Shown: positions 9,649-18,400, counted from the stretch's first letter. The stretch is 37,676 bases of DNA from an uncultured Collinsella sp. (GCA_900548495.1 URKT01000008.1:1-37676), one strand, 5' to 3'. Notes: a model not told the origin generated them from the letters alone. Translations and numbers: made by a program.

Positions 9649-12600
9649 ATGGCGCAGGGGACGTTTGTGCAGGCGCTTCGTAAGGAGGCGGCGCTTAGCA
9701 GCACCTTTATGAAGGGGCGCTCGCTCATGCTCAACGGTGCCGTGCTGTCGTTTGAGGACTCCGGCTCGCGCTTCTCCAAAAACGTGAACATCGAGGGCAC
9801 GGTGCGTGGCTCGCGCGGCGACCTGTACAAGACGCACGTGGCGCTCGATATGGACGAGCACGAGGTTATTGACTACGACTGCGATTGCCCCGCTGCCTTC
9901 CGCTATTCCGGCATGTGCAAGCACGCCATCGCCACGGCGTTGGCGTATCTGGATGCCAGTGGCGCCGAGCCTGTCGAGGGCCTGCGTACGCCGGTCCGCA
10001 CGTTTACGGCACCGCCCGCACAATCCAAACAGTCCGCACGCCCCGCGCCTAGCGCATCTTCGGTCAACCCCAACTTTCCCTTCCCTGCGCCCGTCCCCAC
10101 GAGCCCGAGCCTTGTGGCGGCGCTTTCCGATCTTTCGGACGCGCGCATGGACGAGCTCGCGGCCATGCGTCGCAAGCTCGCCGGCACCATTGACCCCGAT
10201 GCGCCCAAAGCGGTGCTGGAGCCCTCGCTGGTGCCGTACTACAATCCGCTGTTTGCCGATCGCTTTAACTGGGCGCTCGAGTTTCGCATTCGCTGCGGTT
10301 CGGTGTCCTACGTGGTTAAGGATATCGACGGCATGGCCGATGCCTATGTGCGTGGTGGTACGTTCTCCTATGGCAAGAAGCTTACGTTTGCCCATGTACC
10401 CGAGGCTTTCGATGACGTGTCGACAAAGCTGCTCGACTTTGTCGCAATGACGGTCGCCTACCTGAGCGACATCACGAGTTCGCGCTCGGCATCGTATGAC
10501 TTTGCTCGCAGCGGCTTTGTTGCCGAGCGTCAGTTGCCGGTATCCGAGTATTCCATCGTGTCCGTGCTGGACCTGCTGCGCGGCAGGACCATGTCCTTTG
10601 AGCCTGCTTGGTCGCGGGGGACGACGACGCATCGCTCCTACGAGGTGGCGGTCGAGCCGTCGCCGCAGGGGGAGGGCGAAGTCCCGGCTAAGCGCCCGCC
10701 GCTCCTTGCCGCCAAGATTGCACCGGCGGCGGGAGGCAGCTACGACTTGCGCCTGCCGGCCGATACGTACTGCTTTGTCGCAGGTGACGCAGCCTATCTG
10801 GTCGATACGCGCCGCGCGCGCCGCACCGACGCGGCGTTTGCCCAACATGCGGCGCCGTTCCTATCGCACTTGTTGCCCTGCCGCACGCCGGTCCATATCG
10901 CTGCCGACCAGGTGGGTGAGTTCTGCCGCATGGCGCTGCTCATCTTGCGCGACTACACCGACCTGACCGCTCCCGCCGTACTTGACGCCGTGGCGCCCGA
11001 GCCGAGTTTTGCCATGGCGATTGGCGTCGACGATGGTCTTGTGACCTGCAAGATTACGGTGGCCTACGGCGATTGGTCGGCAGATCTCTTTAGTCTTGGT
11101 GCTCCGGGCAGTCCTTTCGAAGAGCAACGCCCCGGCGTTCCGCCCCGCGATACGGTGGCGGAGTTTCGCGTTATGGACACGGCTGCCCTGTATTTCGACT
11201 TTTACGAGGGCGGCCTGGCATTTGAGGAGCGCGATGACGAGAGCCTGTTCCACTTGTTGACCGAGGGCCTGTCTGCTCTGTCCGAGCTGGGCGAGGTCAT
11301 GCTCAGCGACCGCCTGCGCCAGATCTCGGTGCGCCCTGCGCCTAAGCTCTCGGTGCGCGCCACCGTCAAGAGCAACTTGCTCGACGTCGAGCTGGGTGCG
11401 AGCGGGCTTTCGGCGGCCGACCTTGCCATCTATCTCGATTCGTATAAGCGCCACCAGACGTTCGCGCGCCTTACATCCGGCGACATCGTTCGCCTGGACG
11501 AGGGAGCGCGCGCCGCGTTTGGACTTGCCGAGGACCTGGGCGTCGATGCCGTCGACCTGCTCGACGGCGTGTCGCTTTCCGCATCGAGCACCCTGTTCGT
11601 CGATAGCATGCTCGCGCGCACGCCCGCGCTCGAGGCCGATCGCGACGCTGCGTTCCGCCGTACCGTCGAGCGCCTGGACACGCTCGGCAAGATGGACTTT
11701 ACGGTACCCGCCTCGCTCAAGGCCACGCTGCGTGGCTACCAGGTCGACGGCTACCAGTGGCTCGGCTCGCTTGAGCATCTGGGCCTCGGCGGTATCTTGG
11801 CCGACGATATGGGCCTGGGCAAAACGCTCCAGATGATCGCGCATATCCTGGTGCGCGTGGAGGCGGGGGACAACAAGCCCACGCTCGTGGTATGCCCGGC
11901 CTCACTCGTGTACAACTGGACTGCCGAGCTGGAGCGCTTTGCGCCCTCGCTTGATGTGTGTGCCATCGTGGGCGCCAAGGCTCAACGCCGCGTGCAGATA
12001 GCAGGCGCCGACGAGCATAACGTGGTCGTGACGTCGTATGACCTCATGCGCCGCGATATCGACGAGTATGCCGAGCGGGACTTTGCCCGCGTGGTGCTCG
12101 ATGAGGCCCAGTACATTAAAAACCCGCTCACCCAGGTGGCGCGCGCCGCAAAGCGCCTGCCTGCCGGCGTGCGCTTTGCCCTGACGGGCACGCCCATCGA
12201 AAACCGCCTATCCGAGCTCTGGAGCATCTTCGACTTTTTAATGCCGGGCCTGCTCGGCACGCGCGAGTCGTTTGCCAAGCGCTTCGAAAGTCCCGTCGAG
12301 CATGCCGAGGGCGACAGTGCCGCTCGCCTGCAAGCGCTCGTGTCGCCGTTTGTGTTGCGCCGTGTCAAGGAAGACGTGGTGGCCGACCTGCCCGAGAAGA
12401 TCGAGGATACGGTCATGGCGCAGCTCACCGGCGAGCAGCGCAAACTCTACCTGGCCAACCAGGACCGCATCGCCCAACAGGTGCAGCATCGCGAGGCATC
12501 CGAGTTTAAGAAGGACAAGCTCAAGGTGCTCGCCGAGCTCACCAAGCTGCGCCAGATCTGCTGCGACCCGCGTCTGCACTACGAGGATTACAAGGCGGGA

Positions 12601-13122
12601 AGCGCCAAACTCGATACGTGCATGGAGCTCGTGCACGGCGCACTCGACGGCGGACATCGCATCCTGTTGTTCAGCCAGTTTACGGGTATACTCGATATTA
12701 TCGGTAAGCGCCTGGCCAAGGAGGACATCGCCTTCCTTAAGCTCACGGGCGCTTCGTCTAAGGAGAGCCGCGCCAAGATGGTCGCGCAGTTCCAAGCGGG
12801 CGAGGTTCCGGTCTTTTTGATTTCGCTCAAGGCGGGCGGCGTGGGCCTTAACTTGACGGCTGCCGACGTGGTCATCCACTACGACCCGTGGTGGAACGTG
12901 GCGGCGCAGGACCAAGCAACTGATCGTGCACACCGTATTGGCCAGCAGCATACCGTGACCGTGTACAAGCTCATCGCCAAGGACACGATCGAGGAACGCA
13001 TTATGCAGATGCAGGAGTCCAAGCGCGACCTGGTCAACAGCGTACTCGGCGGCGACGGCATCTCGTCGGCACTGTTTACGCGCGAGGATGTTCTGGCGCT
13101 GCTCGGTGGCGACGGTCGCTAG
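9649..13122 (+). CDS. SWIM zinc-finger SNF2-family DNA helicase
   Basis: Large (1157 aa) Swi2/Snf2 ATPase, HepA/RapA-like. An N-terminal SWIM zinc finger has C78, C80, C90 and H92 (DCDCPAAF...GMCKHA). A long linker and bacterial SNF2-associated region follow. The ATPase core has LADDMGLGKT (about residues 717-726), DEAQYIKNP as motif II, LTGTPIENRL, and the C-terminal RecA lobe with LFSQFTGILD, SLKAGGVGLNLT and ATDRAHRIGQ. Such proteins translocate on double-stranded DNA and remodel protein-DNA or RNA polymerase complexes; the exact role is unknown. ATG 9649 is chosen over GTG 9631 because GGAGG at 9639-9643 is correctly spaced only for the former (GTG 9646 is a minor alternative). A Pro/Ser-rich linker lies around residues 125-150. 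Confidence 0.9.
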   Translation: MAQGTFVQALRKEAALSSTFMKGRSLMLNGAVLSFEDSGSRFSKNVNIEGTVRGSRGDLYKTHVALDMDEHEVIDYDCDCPAAFRYSGMCKHAIATALAYLDASGAEPVEGLRTPVRTFTAPPAQSKQSARPAPSASSVNPNFPFPAPVPTSPSLVAALSDLSDARMDELAAMRRKLAGTIDPDAPKAVLEPSLVPYYNPLFADRFNWALEFRIRCGSVSYVVKDIDGMADAYVRGGTFSYGKKLTFAHVPEAFDDVSTKLLDFVAMTVAYLSDITSSRSASYDFARSGFVAERQLPVSEYSIVSVLDLLRGRTMSFEPAWSRGTTTHRSYEVAVEPSPQGEGEVPAKRPPLLAAKIAPAAGGSYDLRLPADTYCFVAGDAAYLVDTRRARRTDAAFAQHAAPFLSHLLPCRTPVHIAADQVGEFCRMALLILRDYTDLTAPAVLDAVAPEPSFAMAIGVDDGLVTCKITVAYGDWSADLFSLGAPGSPFEEQRPGVPPRDTVAEFRVMDTAALYFDFYEGGLAFEERDDESLFHLLTEGLSALSELGEVMLSDRLRQISVRPAPKLSVRATVKSNLLDVELGASGLSAADLAIYLDSYKRHQTFARLTSGDIVRLDEGARAAFGLAEDLGVDAVDLLDGVSLSASSTLFVDSMLARTPALEADRDAAFRRTVERLDTLGKMDFTVPASLKATLRGYQVDGYQWLGSLEHLGLGGILADDMGLGKTLQMIAHILVRVEAGDNKPTLVVCPASLVYNWTAELERFAPSLDVCAIVGAKAQRRVQIAGADEHNVVVTSYDLMRRDIDEYAERDFARVVLDEAQYIKNPLTQVARAAKRLPAGVRFALTGTPIENRLSELWSIFDFLMPGLLGTRESFAKRFESPVEHAEGDSAARLQALVSPFVLRRVKEDVVADLPEKIEDTVMAQLTGEQRKLYLANQDRIAQQVQHREASEFKKDKLKVLAELTKLRQICCDPRLHYEDYKAGSAKLDTCMELVHGALDGGHRILLFSQFTGILDIIGKRLAKEDIAFLKLTGASSKESRAKMVAQFQAGEVPVFLISLKAGGVGLNLTAADVVIHYDPWWNVAAQDQATDRAHRIGQQHTVTVYKLIAKDTIEERIMQMQESKRDLVNSVLGGDGISSALFTREDVLALLGGDGR

Positions 13123-13287
13123 CCGCGCGCGGGGTGGGACTGCTGGAGCGGACAGGACGGTCGACGCATTTTGGCCCGACCGCTTGCCTGATCCGTTATG
13201 TGTTCATTTGCAATGCCGTGGATGGTTTGTCTGCCTTTGGGCATAAGAACCATCAAGAACATTGGCACATCAGCAAAGGAGAACATC

Positions 13288-13650
13288 ATGGCGAAATTCT
13301 TTAAGGACCCCGACGGTAAGCTCATCGCTGCCCTTGGCGACGGCGTTGCGACCCCTGCCGGTTGCACGGAGCTGACCGCAAATACTGAGGACGCGGCGCA
13401 CGAGAAGCACGTGCCCGTCGTCGAGACCGAGCGCGACGGTCACGTGATTCGCGCACGCGTTGGCTCGGTCGAGCACCCCAGCCTGCCCGAGCACTACATT
13501 GAGTGGATCGCCCTTGAGGCCGAGGGCCGTCTGGAGGTCCATTACCTCCAGCCCGGCATGAAGCCCGCGACGTTTTTCGCGGGCGGCTCCAAGACCGGTA
13601 CCGTCTATGCCTACTGCAACCTGCACGGGCTGTGGTCCGCGACATTCTAG
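13288..13650 (+). CDS. Superoxide reductase (desulfoferrodoxin family) without centre I
   Basis: A 120-residue protein that should reduce superoxide to hydrogen peroxide at a non-haem iron centre, a typical oxygen defence of anaerobes. The Fe(His)4Cys ligands of centre II are visible: H41 in EKHVPV (with the conserved Glu-Lys before it), H63 and H69 in VEHPSLPEHYIEW, and C110/H113 in YCNLHGLW. The N-terminal desulforedoxin-type Cys4 site (centre I) is absent: the region keeps the family's ANT-DAA junction but has a single Cys (C26). This fits the class that has lost centre I, or a degenerate two-iron protein. ATG 13288 is chosen because AAGGAG precedes it at 13276-13281; an in-frame upstream ATG at 13198 has no such site. 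It stands alone between the helicase and the NAD-synthetase-like gene. Confidence 0.88.
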   Translation: MAKFFKDPDGKLIAALGDGVATPAGCTELTANTEDAAHEKHVPVVETERDGHVIRARVGSVEHPSLPEHYIEWIALEAEGRLEVHYLQPGMKPATFFAGGSKTGTVYAYCNLHGLWSATF

Positions 13651-13670
13651 GAGCGCGTCCCCGCTCGGGG

Positions 13671-13676
13671 TATCAT
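13671..13676 (+). promoter_or_regulatory. Possible -10 box upstream of the NAD-synthetase-like gene
   Basis: TATCAT matches a -10 box in a GC-rich context, but no good -35 is seen upstream. If real, transcription would start near 13683 and run straight through the hairpin at 13696-13726. Confidence 0.3.
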
Positions 13677-13695
13677 AGCTAGCATATGCACATGC

Positions 13696-13730
13696 AAGCG
13701 CCGACTGCATTATGCGGCCGGCGCTTTTAC
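13696..13730 (+). terminator. Rho-independent terminator or leader attenuator
   Basis: AAGCGCCG at 13696-13703 pairs with CGGCGCTT at 13719-13726, and the inner bases extend the stem nearly to the apex around GCAT-T-ATGC. Four T residues follow. It can terminate the superoxide reductase transcript. Given the -10-like TATCAT just upstream, it could instead act within the leader of the next gene. Confidence 0.65.
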
Positions 13731-13767
13731 TACGATTTCGATGGTTTACGACGGAAAGGGCTGGGCC

Positions 13768-15753
13768 ATGAAGCTCGCGCTTGCACAGATCGATATGCGC
13801 CTGGGTGATATTGAGGGCATTTGCGGCCGCATCGAGGACCAGGCTCGTCTGGCCCACGAGCGCGGAGCGCGCGTGCTGTGCGTTCCAGCTCCGCTCTTTA
13901 TGGGCGCCATGCCCGGTGGCCTGGTGGGCGCTGCCGACTTTGAGCACGACATGCTTGCCGGCTTGACTGGTGTCGCCGAGCGTATCCAGGAGCTTGACAT
14001 GATCTGCATCGTGCCCGCGGCGGTTTCGTTTGAAGGCCAGCCGCTGCTCGACTACATGATGCTCAAGGACGGTCATGTGGTGCCGGCGCGTTCGAGCATT
14101 GCCTTGCAGCGTGGCGAGAACAACGACACGCGTTGGGCGCCGCCGGTGTTCGACGTGGACGGCGTGCGCATCGCCGTGATTTTTGACTTGGACCGCGAGC
14201 TCGAGATGTTGCCGACCGGCGTCGACCTCATCGCGTATTTCCAATTCAACGCGTTTGACATGACCGACCGCGAGACTGCCGCCATTGCCGCCGTTCGCAG
14301 CGGCGCCTACCGCAAGATCGCATCCAAGCGCAGCGTGTGGTTTGCCTGCATGGCGCCGGTCGGTGCCTATGACGAGTCGGTGTATACCGGCGGTTCGTTT
14401 GTGCTCGACGACTGCGGTCGCGTGGTGGCCCAGGCGCCGTGTTTTGAGGAGAGCCTGCTGGTTCAGGAGATTCAGCGCGGCGTGATGCTCGATGCCCTGG
14501 AAGATCACGAACTGCCCGAGTTCCGTTCCGAGGAGTGGTTGTGGCAGGCGCTGGTGCTCGCCGTGCGCGACAACGCTCGGGCCCACGGTGCGTCGCGTGC
14601 TGTGGTGGCACTCGAGGGTGACCTGCCGTCATCCCTGCTGGCGGCGCTGGCCGTTGACGCTCTGGGTTCGCGTAACGTAATTGGCCTGGTGCTGGGGCGC
14701 AACCGTATCTTTACGCCGGCGCAGGAGGAGGCCGAGGCTGCCCGCTGTGCCGCCGTCCGTGCCATCGCCGAGCGTTTGCACATTCGCACCGTCGAGCGCG
14801 ATGCACCGGATGCGGCGCGTGTGCTCGATCGCGACGTGTCGGCGGGCGATGCCGAGCGCCTGCGCTCGCGCACGCTGGGCCTGATGCTGGAGGATACGGC
14901 GCTCGAGCTGGGTGCGATGGCGCTGAGCCCGCTGTCCAAAACCGAGTACGCGCTGGCGGCGCCGGCGCTTTGCGGCGGCTACCAGGGCGACTTTGCGCCC
15001 TTTGGCGATGTGTACCTGTCGACGCTTGAGTTTGTGGCACGTGTGCGCAACCGCACGTCTGCCGTGGTGCCCCAAGAGCTCGTGACGCTCAACGCGGTGG
15101 AGGATTGCATGGAGCGCGTGCTGGCGCAAGCGCTCTCGACGATCGACGGTCCGGTCGATATGCTCGACCGCGCGGCACAGCTGCTCGGCGGGCTTGAGCC
15201 GGGTGAGGTCGATGGCGCGCTCGAGGCGCACGTGGACCGCAATCGAGCTTTCGACGACATCCCGATGGCCGCTGGCAAGCCTGAGGCTTGCTCGCTGCTG
15301 CTGATGCTCGTTCGACAGGGTGAGGCTGCCCGCCGCATGTTGCCGATGGCGCCGATCGTCTCGGCCCGTTCGTTTGCCGAGCGTGCCTGGCCGTATATGC
15401 TCGCGTGGTCCGACCTGGGGCTTAACGGCAAGGAGCGTATGACGGTCGATTCGCTGGCGCGCGCCGAGGTGCGCCGTTTTGCTGACGAGGATACGAGCGA
15501 GCGCGTGCGAAACGAGATGATGGGCGTGCTGGGCGAGCTACTGGGTATTTCGCCCGAGCAAATGGAGGAGCTGCGCTCCGAGGACGGTCAGCGTCGTTTG
15601 CACGAGGGAATGAAAAAGTTCGAGGGCGAGGTTCAGGACGCCATCGATAAGATGATGGGCGGTCAGGGCGGCCCGCAAGGTGGGCCCCAGGGCGGACCGA
15701 TGCCGCACCCGCCGGTGGATCCAAGGCAGTTCCCCTTTTTCTCTCAAAACTAA
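13768..15753 (+). CDS. NAD synthetase-like protein (nitrilase + NAD synthase fold), probably inactive
   Basis: The 661-residue protein follows the plan of glutamine-dependent NAD synthetase. The N-terminal nitrilase-like part (about 1-235) is recognisable from MKLALAQIDMRLGDIEG, the segment around RIAVIFDLD and YTGGSFVLDDCGRVV. The synthetase part (about 255-450) has AALAVDALGSRNVIGLVL and GGYQGDFAPFGDV. Catalytic positions are missing. The nitrilase Glu of PEL is Ala41 (VPAPLF), the Cys of the ICED motif is Phe139, and no Lys occurs in 101-116 where the catalytic Lys is expected. The PP-loop SGG-x-DSS reads EGDLPSS (283-289). A C-terminal extension of about 180 residues is acidic and helical, ending in Gly-Pro-Gln repeats. 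ATG 13768 is chosen because GGAAAGG lies at 13752-13758; ATG 13741 lacks a site. A divergent active enzyme cannot be excluded. Confidence 0.75.
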   Translation: MKLALAQIDMRLGDIEGICGRIEDQARLAHERGARVLCVPAPLFMGAMPGGLVGAADFEHDMLAGLTGVAERIQELDMICIVPAAVSFEGQPLLDYMMLKDGHVVPARSSIALQRGENNDTRWAPPVFDVDGVRIAVIFDLDRELEMLPTGVDLIAYFQFNAFDMTDRETAAIAAVRSGAYRKIASKRSVWFACMAPVGAYDESVYTGGSFVLDDCGRVVAQAPCFEESLLVQEIQRGVMLDALEDHELPEFRSEEWLWQALVLAVRDNARAHGASRAVVALEGDLPSSLLAALAVDALGSRNVIGLVLGRNRIFTPAQEEAEAARCAAVRAIAERLHIRTVERDAPDAARVLDRDVSAGDAERLRSRTLGLMLEDTALELGAMALSPLSKTEYALAAPALCGGYQGDFAPFGDVYLSTLEFVARVRNRTSAVVPQELVTLNAVEDCMERVLAQALSTIDGPVDMLDRAAQLLGGLEPGEVDGALEAHVDRNRAFDDIPMAAGKPEACSLLLMLVRQGEAARRMLPMAPIVSARSFAERAWPYMLAWSDLGLNGKERMTVDSLARAEVRRFADEDTSERVRNEMMGVLGELLGISPEQMEELRSEDGQRRLHEGMKKFEGEVQDAIDKMMGGQGGPQGGPQGGPMPHPPVDPRQFPFFSQN

Positions 15754-15771
15754 CTCTGGGATAGGGCCAAG

Positions 15772-15799
15772 GTTACGCGGTTTTACCAAACCGCGTAAC
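15772..15799 (+). terminator. Perfect 12-bp hairpin after the NAD-synthetase-like gene
   Basis: GTTACGCGGTTT at 15772-15783 and AAACCGCGTAAC at 15788-15799 are exact reverse complements around a 4-nt loop. There is no following T-run, so termination would be weak; it may be part of the structured element that follows. Confidence 0.5.
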
Positions 15800-15810
15800 G
15801 AGTCGACGCT

Positions 15811-15915
15811 GCGCGAGCCCCTGCCGGGCAATCTGCCGCTCAAACCGTCGCTTGCGTACAGAAGTACGCGGCGCTCCTCTTTCGTGACACCTTGCCACGG
15901 CAGGGACTCGCTCGC
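15811..15915. repeat. Multi-stem inverted repeat upstream of ruvC
   Basis: The arm 15814-15831 (CGAGCCCCTGCCGGGCAA) is complementary to 15892-15910 with one mismatch and one bulge. At the centre GCGTAC (15854-15859) and GTACGC (15864-15869) form a second hairpin around AGAA. The two internal single-stranded segments are about 20 nt each. The whole would fold as a long outer stem closing an inner hairpin. No coding signal is evident. It could be a dispersed repeat or a structured RNA. Confidence 0.55.
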
Positions 15916-16047
15916 TGACTTATGCTCAACCTATGGTTCAACCTTGCTTGCTAGATACGGTCGCTGTTGTGTTATTCTAGAACAGACGTTCGTGAATAGT
16001 GCGCGGGGCCTTGCCTTGTGCTTTGAAAAAGACGAGGGGAGGTTGGC

Positions 16048-16569
16048 TTGGTTATCTTGGGCATTGACCCCGGTTTGGCTCATACGGGTTGGGGGATTAT
16101 CGAGGAGCGTCGTGGCGAGGTTCGCTGCCGTGCCTATGGCTGCATCGAGACCAGTGCCGGAAGTCCGCTCGCGGTGCGCCTGTCGCATATCGCCCATGAC
16201 CTTAAGGATGTCGTTGAGCGTTATCGACCCGACACGGCTGCTGTCGAGAGCATCTACTTTGGCGCCAACGTTCGTTCCGCCATCCCCACGGCGCATGCCC
16301 GCGGTGCTGCACTCGTCGCACTTTCGGAATGCGCGCTCGAGATTGGCGAGTACACGCCCATGCAGATCAAACAGGCTGTGGTGGGCACCGGCGCCGCGGA
16401 CAAGCGGCAGGTCGCCTACATGGTACGCACGCTCACACAGCTCGATCACGACCCGCATCCCGACCATGCCGCCGATGCCCTGGCCTGCGCCATCTGCCAC
16501 GTAAACCTCAGCCGCACCCGCGCCCTCACCGGTGGCGAGTTCTATCAACAGAGAGGAACCGGATACTGA
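16048..16569 (+). CDS. ruvC: Holliday junction resolvase RuvC
   Basis: A 173-residue endonuclease that cleaves Holliday junctions symmetrically, working with RuvAB. The first catalytic Asp is in GIDPG near the N-terminus, the Glu in AVESIYFG, and the final acidic residues in DHAADALACA. MQIKQAVVGTGAADKRQV matches the DNA-contacting segment. The start is TTG at 16048, supported by GGGGAGG just upstream and by homology starting at once with VILGIDPG. The stop TGA overlaps the ATG of ruvA (TGATG), so the ruv genes form a coupled operon. A candidate -10 box TATTCT lies at 15973-15978. Confidence 0.96.
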   Translation: MVILGIDPGLAHTGWGIIEERRGEVRCRAYGCIETSAGSPLAVRLSHIAHDLKDVVERYRPDTAAVESIYFGANVRSAIPTAHARGAALVALSECALEIGEYTPMQIKQAVVGTGAADKRQVAYMVRTLTQLDHDPHPDHAADALACAICHVNLSRTRALTGGEFYQQRGTGY

Positions 16570-17189
16570 TGATTTCCCAGCTCCACGGAACGCTTGTCGA
16601 GGCCACGATGAGCTCTGCTGTCGTCGATGTGTCGGGCGTTGGCTTTGAGCTCGGCATCTCGGGCAGCACTGCGGCCACGTTGCCGACGCCCGGCGGCGAG
16701 GTCCGCCTCTACGCGCGTATGCAGGTGCGCGAGGACGCCATGACACTTTTCGGTTTTTCCTCAAAGGATGAGCGCACGATGTTCGACCGGCTCGTGTCCG
16801 TTTCGGGCGTTGGCCCGCGCCTGGCGCTTGCCGTGCTTTCCACCTATACCGTGGGGCAGCTGTACTCGCTGGTGATGGCCGAGGACGACAAGGGCATGGC
16901 CAAGGTACCCGGTGTGGGCAAAAAGACAGCTCAGCGTCTGATCCTGGAGCTCAAGAGCACCTTTGCCAAGGACAAGGGCTTTGTGCCGGTCGATGTGATT
17001 CCCGGCCAGGTTGCGATGCCCGTGCCCGCTGCTGCTCCCTCGGCCATCGATGATGCCCGTGCGGCGCTCCTTTCCATGGGCTTTAGCCCGCAGGAGACCG
17101 ATGTTGCCCTGAGCGGGTATGATGGGCAAAATATGCGTGTCGAGGATCTGCTCGGCGCGGCGCTTAAGCGACTCGGAATGGATGCGTGA
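16569..17189 (+). CDS. ruvA: Holliday junction branch migration protein RuvA
   Basis: A 206-residue DNA-binding subunit that forms tetramers on four-way junctions and recruits RuvB. The N-terminal OB fold begins MISQLHGTLVE, followed by tandem helix-hairpin-helix motifs VSGVGPRLALAVL and VPGVGKKTAQRLILEL. A flexible Ala/Pro linker (around residues 145-160) joins the C-terminal RuvB-binding domain ending LLGAALKRLG. The ATG at 16569 overlaps the ruvC stop, and the TGA at 17187-17189 overlaps the ATG of ruvB. In-frame upstream codons lie inside ruvC and lack support. Confidence 0.97.
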   Translation: MISQLHGTLVEATMSSAVVDVSGVGFELGISGSTAATLPTPGGEVRLYARMQVREDAMTLFGFSSKDERTMFDRLVSVSGVGPRLALAVLSTYTVGQLYSLVMAEDDKGMAKVPGVGKKTAQRLILELKSTFAKDKGFVPVDVIPGQVAMPVPAAAPSAIDDARAALLSMGFSPQETDVALSGYDGQNMRVEDLLGAALKRLGMDA

Positions 17190-18256
17190 TGTGGGAAGCC
17201 GATGACTCTCAGGACCTGTGGGCGACGCCCGGCAACTCGCCGGCGGCATCTATGGCGCACGGCGAGCGCATGGTGGGCTCGGAGCTGACGGCCGAGGACC
17301 TCGATGTCGACCGCACTTTGCGCCCCCAGCGCCTGGACGACTACTGCGGCCAGGAGCACATCAAGCAGAGCCTGCGCGTGTTGATCGAAGCGGCGCAGAA
17401 CCGTGGCGAGACGCTCGACCACGTGATTTTCTCGGGTCCTCCGGGCCTGGGCAAGACCACGCTGGCCACCGTTATCGCCAACGAGCTGGGCGCTCAGATC
17501 AAGACCACGAGTGGCCCCGCCATCGCGCGCACGGGCGACCTGGCGGCCATCCTTACTAACTTGCAGCCGGGTGATGTGCTGTTTATCGACGAGATCCACC
17601 GCCTCAACCGTTCGGTCGAGGAGGTCCTGTACCCCGCGATGGAGGACTTTGCCCTCGATATCGTGATTGGCAAGGGTCCGGCGGCGCGCTCGATTCGCCT
17701 GGATATCCCCAAGTTTACGCTGGTAGCGGCAACGACTCGCTCGGGCATGTTGACCGGCCCACTACGCGACCGTTTTGGCATTTCGTATCGCCTGGATTAC
17801 TACACCGTCGAGGAGCTCGCCCAGATTGTGACACGCTCGGCGACCATTCTGGGTGTGACGATCGACCATGCCAGTGCACTCGAGATCGGCTCGCGTTCCC
17901 GCGGTACGCCGCGTCTTGCCAACCGTCTGCTCAAGCGCGTGCGCGACTATGCGCAGGTGCGCGGCAACGGCCCCATCGAGCTCGATATCTGTCGCCAGGC
18001 GCTCGAGTTCTTCGAGATCGACGAGCTCGGTCTGGACTGGATGGATATTCGTATCTTGGAGACGCTTGCCAAGACGTTCTCCGGTCGTGCCGTGGGACTT
18101 ACGACCCTTGCCAGCGCGGTGGGCGAGGACCCGGGCACGCTCGAGGATGTCTATGAGCCCTATTTGCTGCAGTGCGGGTTGATGATTCGTACGCCGCAGG
18201 GCCGTCAGGCAACCCTTCGCACCTTTGAGCACCTGGGGATTGAACCTACCGTTTAG
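17189..18256 (+). CDS. ruvB: Holliday junction branch migration ATPase RuvB
   Basis: A 355-residue AAA+ motor that drives branch migration with RuvA. It shows Walker A GPPGLGKT (83-90), Walker B LFIDEIHRLN (131-140), sensor 1 ATTRSGMLTGPLRDRFG and the arginine-finger region. The C-terminal winged helix reads GLTTLASAVGEDPGTLEDVYEPYL. The N-terminus is roughly 20 residues longer and more acidic than in E. coli. ATG 17189 overlaps the ruvA stop; the adjacent GTG 17186 is an alternative start. This is the last gene of the ruv operon. Confidence 0.97.
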   Translation: MWEADDSQDLWATPGNSPAASMAHGERMVGSELTAEDLDVDRTLRPQRLDDYCGQEHIKQSLRVLIEAAQNRGETLDHVIFSGPPGLGKTTLATVIANELGAQIKTTSGPAIARTGDLAAILTNLQPGDVLFIDEIHRLNRSVEEVLYPAMEDFALDIVIGKGPAARSIRLDIPKFTLVAATTRSGMLTGPLRDRFGISYRLDYYTVEELAQIVTRSATILGVTIDHASALEIGSRSRGTPRLANRLLKRVRDYAQVRGNGPIELDICRQALEFFEIDELGLDWMDIRILETLAKTFSGRAVGLTTLASAVGEDPGTLEDVYEPYLLQCGLMIRTPQGRQATLRTFEHLGIEPTV

Positions 18257-18332
18257 GGCGCTTTGTTTTGGCGGGCTGTTGGGCTATCGCTGGGCATCGG
18301 GTAAACATATCGCCGTTCATCGGTTATGGGTG

Positions 18333-18360
18333 TTTTACTGTTGCGCGCCCGTGCTATGCT
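18333..18360 (+). promoter_or_regulatory. Probable promoter of fhs
   Basis: A TTTTAC/TTTACT -35-like hexamer at 18333-18339 and TATGCT at 18355-18360 are separated by about 15-16 nt. The -10 lies 41 nt before the fhs ATG. Confidence 0.45.
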
Positions 18361-18400
18361 GAATTGGTCTTTTTCTCATTCGGTAACGAAAGGACCGCCC

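Noticed and set aside
10026..10042. CCAAACAGTCCGCA inside the SNF2 gene, also found in the palindrome at 5520-5582
   Set aside because: A 14-base match within 37 kb of biased composition can occur by chance, and it falls in a low-complexity coding linker in frame.
13198..13287. Upstream in-frame extension of the superoxide reductase
   Set aside because: No ribosome-binding site at 13198, and the family similarity begins after ATG 13288, which has AAGGAG in place.
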